This document shows, one piece after another, positions 1-7,771 of a DNA stretch of 64,000 bases. Made by a program: the position numbers and the translations under genes. The notes under the pieces were generated by a model. It saw nothing but the letters and a program-made list of their open reading frames with translations, was not told where the DNA came from and did not search any database. The DNA comes from Alphaproteobacteria bacterium (GTDB taxonomy: Bacteria > Pseudomonadota > Alphaproteobacteria > Micropepsales > Micropepsaceae). Within the stretch, counting starts at the first letter, position 1. Each line of letters starts with the position of its first letter. Location of the stretch: the NCBI GenBank assembly GCA_947467345.1, contig CANIHD010000001.1, positions 186,001 to 250,000 on the forward strand, in the 5' to 3' direction.

Positions 1-809
1 AACACATGCAGCGGCCGGCCGCGATCATGCGCGATCAGATTGGTGACATCGACCAGCGCGGAGATCGGGCGAAGCCCGATGGCTTTCAGCCGCTTCTGCA
101 CCCAGTCCGGGCTCGGGTCGTTTTTGACGCCGCGCACATAGCGGCCGGCGAACATCGGTGCGGGTATCGGCGTACCCGCAGCGAAATCTAATGCTGTTGT
201 GATGGGCGAGGGATAGCCCCCCTTCACCGGCGCGACGCGCGCATCTTTCAACGTTCCAAGGCCGGCGGCGGCAAGGTCGCGCGCAATGCCATAGACCGAG
301 GTGCAATCGCTGCGATTGGGCGTGATGGCGACATCGATGACCGGATCATTCAACCCGAGGGCTTCGGCGGCGGGACTTCCGACCACCGCATCTGCATTCA
401 GCTCGATGATGCCGTCATGCTCGGTGCTGAGTTCGAGCTCGCGCTCCGAACACATCATGCCGCGCGATTCCACGCCGCGAATGGCGGCGATCTTCAACAC
501 CATGTTGGAGCCAGGAATGAAGGTTTCCGGCGGCGCGAAAACGACTTTCAAATCGGCGCGCGCATTCGGTGCGCCGCATACGACCTGCACGGTCTCTTTG
601 CCGGTATCGACCATGCAGAGTTTCAGGCGGTCGGCATTCGGATGCGTTTCGGCCGAGACCACGCGCGCCACCGTGAAGGCGGCCAGCGACTTCGCTTTGT
701 CTTCGACGCTTTCGACTTCGAGACCGATCGACGTCAATTTCTCGGCAATCGTCCCCGCATCGGCAGTCGTATCGAGGTGGTCCTTGAGCCAGGAGAGCGA
801 GAATTTCAT
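1..809 (-). CDS. pheT: Phenylalanyl-tRNA synthetase beta subunit, N-terminal part (runs off the window)
   Basis: The first 269 codons of PheT lie on the minus strand; the rest is beyond base 1. PheT pairs with PheS as an alpha2-beta2 enzyme that charges tRNA-Phe; this end carries the EMAP/tRNA-binding-like domain and the start of the B3/B4 editing region. The translation begins [13 protein letters not shown] and contains the typical [16 protein letters not shown] stretch and TPNRSDC, all standard for the family. The start ATG (807-809) overlaps the pheS stop as ATGA, so the two are translationally coupled. No anomalies are seen in the visible part. Confidence 0.96.
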   Translation of the reverse strand, partial: MKFSLSWLKDHLDTTADAGTIAEKLTSIGLEVESVEDKAKSLAAFTVARVVSAETHPNADRLKLCMVDTGKETVQVVCGAPNARADLKVVFAPPETFIPGSNMVLKIAAIRGVESRGMMCSERELELSTEHDGIIELNADAVVGSPAAEALGLNDPVIDVAITPNRSDCTSVYGIARDLAAAGLGTLKDARVAPVKGGYPSPITTALDFAAGTPIPAPMFAGRYVRGVKNDPSPDWVQKRLKAIGLRPISALVDVTNLIAHDRGRPLHV

Positions 810-1882
810 CGGCTCAACCCTCCGTCGATGGAGGGCGCGTCGAAGGCGCCGAAGCCGTAATGGCGCAGCCAGCGCACATCGGAATCGAAGAACGGGCGCA
901 AATCGGGAATGCCGTATTTCAACATGGCGAGGCGGTCGATACCCATGCCGAAGGCGAAGCCCTGATAGATTTCCGGATCGACACCACACATTTCGAGCAC
1001 ACGCGGATGCACCATGCCGGCGCCGGCAATTTCAAGCCAATCCTTGCCTTCGCCGAATTTGATCTGCGCGCCGGAACGGTCGCATTGGATGTCGACTTCC
1101 AGCGAAGGTTCGGTGAACGGGAAATGCGACGGGCGAAAGCGCATGCCGACATTCGGCACTTCGAAGAACGCTTTGCACAATTCTTCCAACACCCATTTCA
1201 AATAGCCGAGATGGGTGTGCTCGTCGATGACAAGACCTTCGACCTGATGAAACATCGGTGAATGGGTGGCATCGGAATCGCAGCGATAGGTGCGCCCCGG
1301 TGCGATGATCCGGATCGGAGGTTTCTGGCTCAGCATGGTGCGCACCTGCACCGGGCTGGTATGCGTGCGCAGAAGCGACCGCGTGCCGTCCGCTTGCGGC
1401 TTCATATAAAACGTATCGTGCATTTGCCGCGCCGGGTGATCGGCCGGCATGTTCAGACGCGTGAAATTGTAATCGTCGCTCTCGACGTCGGGACCTTCTG
1501 CCACGGCGAAGCCGAGGTCGGCGAGAATGAGCGTCACTTCGCTCTGCACCTGGGACACCGGATGAATGGTGCCGCGTACGATTTCGGGAGCGGGCAGGGT
1601 GACATCGACGCGTTCCTGCGCGAGGCGGGCATCGAGCGCGCCTGCTTCCAGCGCGGTCTTGCGGGTGGCGATGGCTTCGGCCACGCGGTCGCGCAACCCG
1701 TTGATCAGCGGACCCTGGATTTTGCGCTCATCGGGGCTTAGCCCGCCGAGTGTTTTCAGAAGTTCGCTGACGCTGCCCTTTTTACCGAGCGCGGCGACGC
1801 GCAAGGATTCGAGCGCAGGCTCGTCACCGGCGGCAGCGATCCGCTCGGTGAGCTCGCGCTCCAGGCTTGCAATATCGGTCAT
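806..1882 (-). CDS. pheS: Phenylalanyl-tRNA synthetase alpha subunit
   Basis: 358 residues, the normal length for bacterial PheS. The protein holds the class II catalytic core that activates phenylalanine and transfers it to tRNA-Phe. An N-terminal coiled-coil (about residues 1-90) precedes the core. Visible motifs are [10 protein letters not shown], the motif 2 region [16 protein letters not shown], and motif 3 [15 protein letters not shown] near the C-terminus. The ATG at 1882 has a GGGGTGA ribosome site a few bases upstream. It is followed without a gap by pheT and preceded by rplT, with an 89-base spacer holding a strong hairpin. Confidence 0.97.
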   Translation of the reverse strand: MTDIASLERELTERIAAAGDEPALESLRVAALGKKGSVSELLKTLGGLSPDERKIQGPLINGLRDRVAEAIATRKTALEAGALDARLAQERVDVTLPAPEIVRGTIHPVSQVQSEVTLILADLGFAVAEGPDVESDDYNFTRLNMPADHPARQMHDTFYMKPQADGTRSLLRTHTSPVQVRTMLSQKPPIRIIAPGRTYRCDSDATHSPMFHQVEGLVIDEHTHLGYLKWVLEELCKAFFEVPNVGMRFRPSHFPFTEPSLEVDIQCDRSGAQIKFGEGKDWLEIAGAGMVHPRVLEMCGVDPEIYQGFAFGMGIDRLAMLKYGIPDLRPFFDSDVRWLRHYGFGAFDAPSIDGGLSR

Positions 1883-1913
1883 GGATCACCCCAGTCTCGG
1901 AACGGCTTCAATC

Positions 1914-1940
1914 ACGGGCTTGGACAAATGCCAAGCCCGT
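1914..1940 (-). promoter_or_regulatory. Stable intercistronic hairpin between rplT and pheS
   Basis: A perfect 10-bp inverted repeat, ACGGGCTTGG / CCAAGCCCGT with a 7-base loop, sits in the spacer between the ribosomal protein gene and pheS. It has no U-tract on either strand, so it is unlikely to be a simple terminator. A processing site or mRNA stabiliser separating ribosomal-protein and synthetase expression levels is a reasonable inference. Confidence 0.45.
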
Positions 1941-1971
1941 TCGCTCCGATGGCTGGGACGCGTCGAAACGC

Positions 1972-2328
1972 TTAAGCCGACGCCGCGTTGATTTGTGCCA
2001 CCAGAGCCTTGAAGGCCTCGGGCTCGCGCACGGCAAGATCGGCCAGGACCTTACGGTCCAGTTCGATTCCGGCGCGGGCGAGGCCGCTGATAAATCGGCT
2101 GTAGGTGAGACCATGCTCGCGGACGGCGGCGTTGATGCGCTGAATCCAAAGCGCGCGGAAATTGCGCTTCTTCAGCTTTCGCCCGACATAGGCGTATTGC
2201 ATCGACCGATCGACGGCCGCGTTGGCGTTGGTGATCGTGTTCTTGCGGCGGCCGTAGAAACCTTTGGCCTGCTTGAGAACGCGCTTGCGACGGAGCCGTG
2301 ACGGGACGGCGCGGGGTGCTCTAGACAT
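1972..2328 (-). CDS. rplT: 50S ribosomal protein L20
   Basis: 118 residues, full length for L20, which binds 23S rRNA early in large-subunit assembly and in many bacteria represses its own operon. The translation has the usual very basic start ([20 protein letters not shown]) and the conserved [20 protein letters not shown] segment. An AGGAGG ribosome site precedes the ATG at 2326-2328. It lies 9 bases after rpmI, in the order rpmI-rplT-pheS-pheT. infC, often found ahead of rpmI, is absent here. Confidence 0.97.
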   Translation of the reverse strand: MSRAPRAVPSRLRRKRVLKQAKGFYGRRKNTITNANAAVDRSMQYAYVGRKLKKRNFRALWIQRINAAVREHGLTYSRFISGLARAGIELDRKVLADLAVREPEAFKALVAQINAASA

Positions 2329-2337
2329 CCATGCCTC

Positions 2338-2538
2338 CTATTGTGCGTACGGCATCCAGCGCTTGACGCGCTGTTCTTCGGAATCCGACATGATGCGGGT
2401 ACCACGCAGATTACGAATCTGCTCGTTGGACCGTTTGATCATCCCGTGGCGCTTACCGGCTTGTCCGTGCTTGATCTTGCCGGACCCCGTAAGCCGAAAG
2501 CGCTTTTTGGCGCTCGACTTAGTCTTCAATTTGGGCAT
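2338..2538 (-). CDS. rpmI: 50S ribosomal protein L35
   Basis: 66 residues beginning [14 protein letters not shown], the hallmark L35 N-terminus, followed by [15 protein letters not shown]. The frame is open further upstream to 2628, but the ATG at 2536-2538 is the real start: it has an AAAGGAG ribosome site at proper spacing, and family members begin exactly here. It is the first gene of the rpmI-rplT-pheST unit, with a leader of about 110 bases to the predicted promoter. L35 is a small basic component of the large ribosomal subunit. Confidence 0.96.
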   Translation of the reverse strand: MPKLKTKSSAKKRFRLTGSGKIKHGQAGKRHGMIKRSNEQIRNLRGTRIMSDSEEQRVKRWMPYAQ

Positions 2539-2656
2539 TTCCGTCTCCTTTGAGGCGAACGCCGAAGCTGTTCGCGGATCGCTTTTGAACCGCCTCGGCA
2601 TGCCCTTTACGCCGGCCGGTTCTGACAAACCCCAGCATTCGCAGCCGGGAGGCGGC

Positions 2657-2684
2657 GTTATAGCGGGGCGGGAGGCGTTTGCAA
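2657..2684 (-). promoter_or_regulatory. Predicted housekeeping promoter of rpmI-rplT-pheST
   Basis: On the minus strand, TTGCAA (2684-2679) and TATAAC (2662-2657) are separated by 16 bases, close to the alphaproteobacterial RpoD consensus. Transcription would start near 2650, giving a leader of roughly 110 bases before rpmI, in which L20 autoregulation could act. The call rests on pattern match and position only. Confidence 0.5.
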
Positions 2685-2702
2685 GACTATCGCGGCAAGA
2701 CT

Positions 2703-3815
2703 CTAGGTCCGGGCGAGGATCTTCTTGAAGAGGGTGATTTGCCCCTGGGTGGTCGAATCCCAGCTGAAGTCCTCAGCATAGGCGCGGGTGGCGGTACGAG
2801 CCGGAAGATTGGCGAACAGGCGGGTTACCCCTTCGGCGACGCCCTCGGCGGTGCGGCTTTTCATGAGAACGCCGGCAGCGGGCTTTGCCACTACCTCCGG
2901 ATTGCCCCAGACATTTGAGGCGACTACGGGTGAACCACAAGCCATTGATTCCAAGAGAACATTCGGCCAGCCCTCGCGGCTGGAGGCAAGTATGAGGGCG
3001 TCCGCCGCGGCAAAGGCCTTCTGGAGCTGGACCTGCGGCAGATTGCCGAGGACACGAACCCGGGATTCGACGCCGAGGCGCTTGGCCAGAGCTTCGAGAT
3101 TGGCCTTCTCAGGGCCGGAGCCGGCGATAAAGAGTGTGTAGTCGGGCAGGGATGGCAGGGCCGAAATGATCAGATCATGGCCTTTGCGTTCAATCAGCCA
3201 GCCAACCGAGAGGAGGGTTTTGCCGCTCATGCCGAAGGCGGCCCTCGCCTCCCCGCGCCCGCCCGGGTTGAAAAGCTTGAGGTCGACCCCGTTGCGCAAA
3301 ACCGTGATCCGGTCGGCAGGAATGCCGAAGCCTGCCATCTCGTCTTTCAGCACCTGGCTGACCGCGATCAAGTGGGCGGCGGATTCCGCGGCTTTCAGAA
3401 TCATCTGCCGCGGCAGGCGAAATTGCGGGATCAAATTCACATCCGTCCCGCGCGAGGTGATGACGACCGGCTTATTCAGCTTGCGGCCAAGCCAGGCGGC
3501 AGCCACGCCGTCCGGATAAAAATAATGCGCGTCGATCAGGTCGAAATCGCGTTCTTTTTGTAGGCGGCGTAGCACCGGCAGAGCGGCGGCATACATCATT
3601 GCCGGTGTCGTTTTCATGCCGATCTTGGGCAGCAGCAAATATTTCGGATGATCGATGGAAAAACCGATACGTTCTTCATGGTGCGGAATGCGCGCGAAAT
3701 CGGCATAGGAGCCGAAGCGCGGCGAAGACGAAGGAAACCACGGCGCGGGAGCGACAACGCGGGCGCGCACTTCGCCTGACGCCACCAAATGGCGCAGCCG
3801 CGTTTCCACGAAGCC
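2703..3815 (-). pseudogene. GT4-family glycosyltransferase, N-terminus lost at an IS remnant
   Basis: About 370 residues of a GT-B fold glycosyltransferase of family GT4 remain, starting at [10 protein letters not shown]. Recognisable parts are the acceptor-side sequence LIDAHYFYPDGVAAAWLGR, the linker ITVLRNGVDLKLFNP, and the donor-binding EGWPNVLLESMACG, where the E-x7-E motif sits. Homologues begin with about 20-30 more residues (a first beta strand and Rossmann-type loop) that are missing here. The frame stays open to 4229, but beyond about 3815 it only reads the IS backwards. A shortened product could still be made, but without the first strand it is probably inactive. Confidence 0.8.
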
Positions 3816-4222
3816 AGCCGTGAATGTCTGGCGCTCATCGTTGCGCGTCGGTTCCGTCACGAGGATGTTCTGGCCGCCCTGGCGGAGTTGTTCATCGCTC
3901 GCGGGCCGCCAGCAAATATCAGGTCCGACAATGGCCCGGAATTTATCGCGACTGCAGTTCAAAAATGGTTGGCCCAGGTCGGCGTGAAGACGCTTTACAT
4001 CACCCCGGCATCGCCCTGGGAGAACGGCTATAACGAAAGCTTCAACGGGTCGTTGCGTGACGAGCTGCTCAACGGTGAGATATTCTACAGCCTCACCGAA
4101 GCCAAAGTGCTGATTGAGGCCTGGCGGCGGCATTACAACACGATCCGCCCCCAAAGCAGCCTCGGCTACCGACCACCGGCCCCGGAAACCGCGACGCCGC
4201 CAAGGAAGAAGCAATGCACTAA
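3816..4222 (+). pseudogene. IS3-family transposase OrfB, C-terminal fragment
   Basis: The reading frame encodes [13 protein letters not shown], then IRSDNGPEF with the second catalytic Asp of the DDE triad, then [13 protein letters not shown] with the catalytic Glu, and the closing block [19 protein letters not shown]. The first catalytic Asp region and the helix-turn-helix OrfA are gone, so it cannot catalyse transposition. The frame reads through the IS end to 4325 because the usual stop is not in phase, which again indicates decay. Confidence 0.8.
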
Positions 4223-4256
4223 CATTCAAACCGGACCACCTAATGGGGGCCGATCA
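3816..4256 (+). mobile_element. Remnant of an IS3-family insertion sequence (right end)
   Basis: About 440 bases remain of an element normally 1.2-1.4 kb long. They comprise the C-terminal half of the orfB transposase and a right end that reads GGACCACCTAATGGGGGC, resembling IS3-family terminal repeats. The left end, orfA and the first half of orfB are absent. The break coincides with the truncation point of the glycosyltransferase, so a deletion running from inside the IS into the neighbouring gene is the simplest explanation. No matching left terminal repeat was found nearby. Confidence 0.8.
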
Positions 4257-4582
4257 CCGCCGCGCCCGCGTCTATGGAACGCGCGTCTAAGAAAGAACCA
4301 TATTCCATGCAGACTCGCCGAATGACCGCGCGATCACGACGTTAGGTTTCAGTGCGAGGCCGGTCAATCGATGAAGCATACGGAACCTTTCCGCTGAAGA
4401 GTTAACGCCGAGACAGATCGCCTATCTCGCCTCCCGGCGGAAACGTCTTGCTCGCAATTGTGCTCGGCTCTTATTTGACGGCGTCCATCTTTGAACCCGC
4501 GCGGCGTCGCTGCGCACAATCCGCTCTTGCAGAGGGGGGCCATTCTCCTCAATGTCGTAGGGGGACGTCCGGGCGGGAGTGG
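4257..4582. other. Region between IS remnant and transporter, no gene recognised
   Basis: About 330 bases with no convincing coding signal on either strand. The position is where a substrate-binding protein gene of a polyamine-type transporter often lies, but no remnant of one (signal peptide or SBP motif) can be seen. The stretch must supply the promoter for the transporter; I do not see a clear -35/-10 pair. Confidence 0.4.
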
Positions 4583-5492
4583 TGTGGCGGCAATAGACGT
4601 AAGGCGCGAGCCCAAGCCTGGGCTTTGGCAGGGTTTATTTCGATCTGAATCCGCGCGCGGCTATGCCCTGACCACGCCGATGCTGGCGGTGTTGTTTCTG
4701 ACACTGGCGGCGCCCATCGCCCTTCTGGTGCTCTACAGTTTCTGGACCCAGATGGGCCTTTATCTCGACCAAACGCCCACATTGGCGAATTACGAGCGCG
4801 CGCTGGGCGCTGCGAATTACCGCACATTGTTTTTGCGCTCGCTCGGCATTTCTAGTCTCGTCACGCTCATCACGGTGGGGATCGCCTACCCCATCGCCTA
4901 TTTCGTTGCCTTTCGCGTGCGGCGGGGAAAATTCCTCTGGCTGATCGCGCTGACCGTGCCGTTCTGGACGAGCTATCTTTTACGGGTCTTCGCCTGGAAA
5001 GTGATCCTCGGTTATAACGGCGTCATCAACTCCGGCCTGATGCAGCTCGGGCTCATTTCCAAGCCGCTGGAATTCCTGCTCTACAATCCGACCGCGGTGA
5101 TTGTGACCCTGGCGCATGCTTATGCAGCCTTCGCCATTCTTCCCATCTATGTGTCGCTGGAGAAAATCGACCGCTCGCTTTTGGAAGCAGCCGCCGATCT
5201 CGGTGACGGTCCCTTCCGCCGCTTCATGCGCATCACCCTGCCTTTGTCGCTTCCGGGCGTGATCGGCGCCGCGCTGGTTATTTTCGTTCCGACCACCGGC
5301 GACTACGTGACGCCCGCTTTGGTCGGCGGCCCCAGCGGAACGATGATTGCCAATATCATTCAGGTGCAATTCGGCCGGGTAAACAATTGGCCGCTAGGCG
5401 CAGCCCTCGCCATTGCCAGCATGACCGCCGTCGCCCTCGCCGCCATCTTTGCCATTCAAGCCTTGCGCATTGCCGTCGCGAGGGTTCGATAA
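4583..5492 (+). CDS. Spermidine/putrescine-type ABC transporter permease (PotB/PotH-like)
   Basis: Inner-membrane permease with about six transmembrane helices, the first at LAVLFLTLAAPIALLVLYSF. The cytoplasmic EAA loop that docks the ATPase reads LLEAAADLGDGPFRRFMRITLP, the conserved form for this family. I prefer GTG 4583, preceded by GGGCGGGAG, because it gives a normal 25-30-residue lead before helix 1. An ATG at 4491 in the same frame would add 31 residues that do not look like family sequence. The gene ends TAATG, overlapping the next permease by one base. The family imports polyamines or related cations; the substrate here is unproven. Confidence 0.88.
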
Positions 5493-6307
5493 TGGAAAAG
5501 AAGCACGGCGGCATCGGCCTGATGATCTATGCCATCGCCTATCTGACCTTCCTCTATGTACCCGTGCTGTTTCTGCCGCTGTTTTCGTTCAACGATTCCC
5601 TCTTCGTGGCCTTCCCGCTGAAGGGCTTCACGACGAAGTGGTACGCGCAGATGTTCGAAGACGAGGCGATGCACCGCGCCTTCTGGAACACTTTGCGCGT
5701 AGGGTTTGCCGCCGCTCTCGCTTCCACGGCTCTGGCGCTTCCCGCCGCCAAGGCGCTCACATTGAATCGCATGCGCGGCGGAAATGTTCTCATCGGCTTT
5801 GCCAATATTCCGCTCTTCGTGCCCGAAATCGTGCTCGGTATTTCGCTGCTGATTTTGATGACAGCCGCCAAAGTGCCGCTGTCGCTGATCAGCGTCACAG
5901 TCGGCCATACGCTGTTCTGCATTCCCTTCGCGCTTGCCGTTCTGATGTCGCGCTTCGAAGGCTTCGACCGCAGCCTTGAGGAAGCGTCACTCGATCTCGG
6001 CGAAAGCGGCTGGATGACATTCTGGCGCGTCACCTTTCCCATCGTGTTTCCGGGCGTCGTGGCTAGCCTGCTGCTAACCTTTCTGGTTTCGTTCGACGAT
6101 TTCATGGTCGCCTTCTTTCTTTGCGGCACTGACACCACCCTGCCCGTCTTCATCTGGGGAGAGCTGCGCTTTCCCTTCAAATTGCCGGGCGTGCTAGCGC
6201 TCGGCGCAGCGATATTGATCGGCTCCTGCATCCTGGTCGCGTTCGCGGAATGGGTACGCAGGCTCGGCACCACCGGCAGCGGACCGGCTTCATTCGGACA
6301 TGCGTGA
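5492..6307 (+). CDS. Spermidine/putrescine-type ABC transporter permease (PotC/PotI-like)
   Basis: 271 residues, six predicted membrane helices, partner of the preceding permease. The EAA loop reads LEEASLDLGESGWMTFWRVTFP. The PotC-type segment FLVSFDDFMVAFFLCG follows, with LPVFIWGELRFPF near the end. The ATG at 5492 shares its first base with the upstream stop codon, so translation is coupled. The frame is open upstream, but that part is a shadow of the first permease. The ATPase gene follows after 6 bases. Confidence 0.92.
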   Translation: MEKKHGGIGLMIYAIAYLTFLYVPVLFLPLFSFNDSLFVAFPLKGFTTKWYAQMFEDEAMHRAFWNTLRVGFAAALASTALALPAAKALTLNRMRGGNVLIGFANIPLFVPEIVLGISLLILMTAAKVPLSLISVTVGHTLFCIPFALAVLMSRFEGFDRSLEEASLDLGESGWMTFWRVTFPIVFPGVVASLLLTFLVSFDDFMVAFFLCGTDTTLPVFIWGELRFPFKLPGVLALGAAILIGSCILVAFAEWVRRLGTTGSGPASFGHA

Positions 6308-6313
6308 ACCTAG

Positions 6314-7411
6314 ATGGCGATAGATAATTTCCTCAGCATCCAAGGTGTGAGCAAACGCTTCGGCGGTACATTGGCGGTCAACAATGTCAGCCTCGACATT
6401 GCGCGCGGTGAGTTCTTCTCGCTGCTGGGACCCTCGGGCTGTGGCAAGACCACGTTGATGCGCATGATTGGCGGCTTTGCCATGCCCGACAGCGGCATTG
6501 TTGCCATCGACGGCGCCGATGTTACTGCTCTGCCACCCAATGCGCGGCCCACCAACATGGTGTTCCAGAGCTATGCGATATTTCCGCACCTGAATATTGC
6601 CGATAATATCGGCTATGGTTTGCGCAAGCTGAAGCTGTCGGCAGCCGAGCGCGAAAAGCGCATTGCCGCGTCGCTTGCAATGATCAAGCTGGAAGGGTTC
6701 GGGCAGCGCCGCGCCAATGAACTTTCCGGCGGCGAACGCCAGCGCGTCGCATTGGCGCGCGCTCTTATCATGCAGCCCAAGGTTCTCTTGCTGGACGAGC
6801 CCTTAGGTGCGCTGGACAAGCGATTGCGCGAGGCGATGCAGATCGAATTGCGCGAGCTGCAAAGGCGGCTGGGCATTACCTTTGTTTTCGTCACGCACGA
6901 CCAGGACGAAGCGCTCTCGATGTCCGACCGCGTGGGCGTGATGAGCAAAGGAAAACTGTTGCAGGTCGATAAACCCAAAGCGCTTTACGAACGCCCCGGC
7001 AGCCGCGAAGTGGCGAGCTTTATCGGCACGATGAATTTCTTCGAAGGACGCGTTCTCGAAGCCGCTGCCGACAGCCTGACCATCGAGACCAAGGAAATTT
7101 CCCGGGTTGCAGCGAAGCCCAATGGCGCCCGCGCCTTTGCCGTCGGCGACCGTGTCCTCGTTGCCATCCGCCCCGAGAAACTCAGCGTGTCATCGACACC
7201 GGCGTCGGTGAATTCGGTGCAAGGGCGCCTGCACGCCGTGTCCTATCTCGGCGATCACCATTTGCTGCAAATCATTGTGGACGGCATCCGCGAGCCCTTC
7301 ATCGTTTTAGCGCCAAGCGACGGCAAGGGCCTGGACGAGAATGCGATGCCGGACAGTGCGGTCTGGGTCAGCTGGCCCGCGGACGGAGCGATTATCTTGC
7401 CTGCTGCCTAA
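6314..7411 (+). CDS. ABC transporter ATPase of the polyamine type (PotA-like)
   Basis: 365 residues. Walker A GPSGCGKTT, signature LSGGERQRVALARAL, Walker B LLLDEPLGALD and the switch histidine in FVFVTHDQDEAL are all intact, followed by a C-terminal TOBE domain (about 280-360) typical of the PotA/CUT1 group. It would energise the two permeases just upstream. No periplasmic binding protein gene is present on either side, so this importer must borrow one encoded elsewhere or be inactive. The last four bases overlap the convergent cupredoxin gene. Confidence 0.92.
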   Translation: MAIDNFLSIQGVSKRFGGTLAVNNVSLDIARGEFFSLLGPSGCGKTTLMRMIGGFAMPDSGIVAIDGADVTALPPNARPTNMVFQSYAIFPHLNIADNIGYGLRKLKLSAAEREKRIAASLAMIKLEGFGQRRANELSGGERQRVALARALIMQPKVLLLDEPLGALDKRLREAMQIELRELQRRLGITFVFVTHDQDEALSMSDRVGVMSKGKLLQVDKPKALYERPGSREVASFIGTMNFFEGRVLEAAADSLTIETKEISRVAAKPNGARAFAVGDRVLVAIRPEKLSVSSTPASVNSVQGRLHAVSYLGDHHLLQIIVDGIREPFIVLAPSDGKGLDENAMPDSAVWVSWPADGAIILPAA

Positions 7412-7761
7412 GCGCGCGGCTTTACAATTACCGACAAGCGCATCTTTGGATGGATGGCGCAGCGCACTTCGAAGGTACCGGCTTCCGTCAAGCGAATGGG
7501 AACCCGCGCGCCGAGCTTCTGCTCGCCGGAATCAAAGCTGAACTCATCCGATTTGATAAAGGCGTGATGCACAAACGTGTCGTCGTTCACGATTGTCAGT
7601 GTGCTTCCCTGGTCCAGCGTGACCTCAGTGGGATTGAAGGCCCGGCGCTTTTGCGAAACGATCAGCCCTTCCGCCGCTGCCGCATCGAGCCCCGCCATCA
7701 CAACCGGTATCAGCAGCGCGGCGGTTACGATTACCTTCGACACATCACGGACTAGGCGCAT
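7408..7761 (-). CDS. Exported cupredoxin-like protein with a type 1 copper site
   Basis: 117 residues: a signal peptide (cleavage near A28-AA-E31) followed by a single plastocyanin/azurin-like domain. The ligand set of a type 1 copper centre is visible: His65 or His66 in FVHHAF, then Cys101, His104 and Met107 in CAIHPKM. Similar proteins are annotated as methylamine-utilisation or plastocyanin-like proteins. GAGGGGA precedes the ATG at 7761, although the frame is open further up inside the kinase gene. It is the last gene of a four-gene strand-matched cluster and would act as a periplasmic electron carrier or copper-based sensor partner. Confidence 0.85.
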   Translation of the reverse strand: MRLVRDVSKVIVTAALLIPVVMAGLDAAAAEGLIVSQKRRAFNPTEVTLDQGSTLTIVNDDTFVHHAFIKSDEFSFDSGEQKLGARVPIRLTEAGTFEVRCAIHPKMRLSVIVKPRA

Positions 7762-7771
7762 TTCGATCCCC

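Noticed and set aside
3816-4229. 508-residue open frame joining the glycosyltransferase to upstream sequence
   Set aside because: The first 135 or so residues are the antisense of the IS transposase; only the part before about 3815 is glycosyltransferase sequence.
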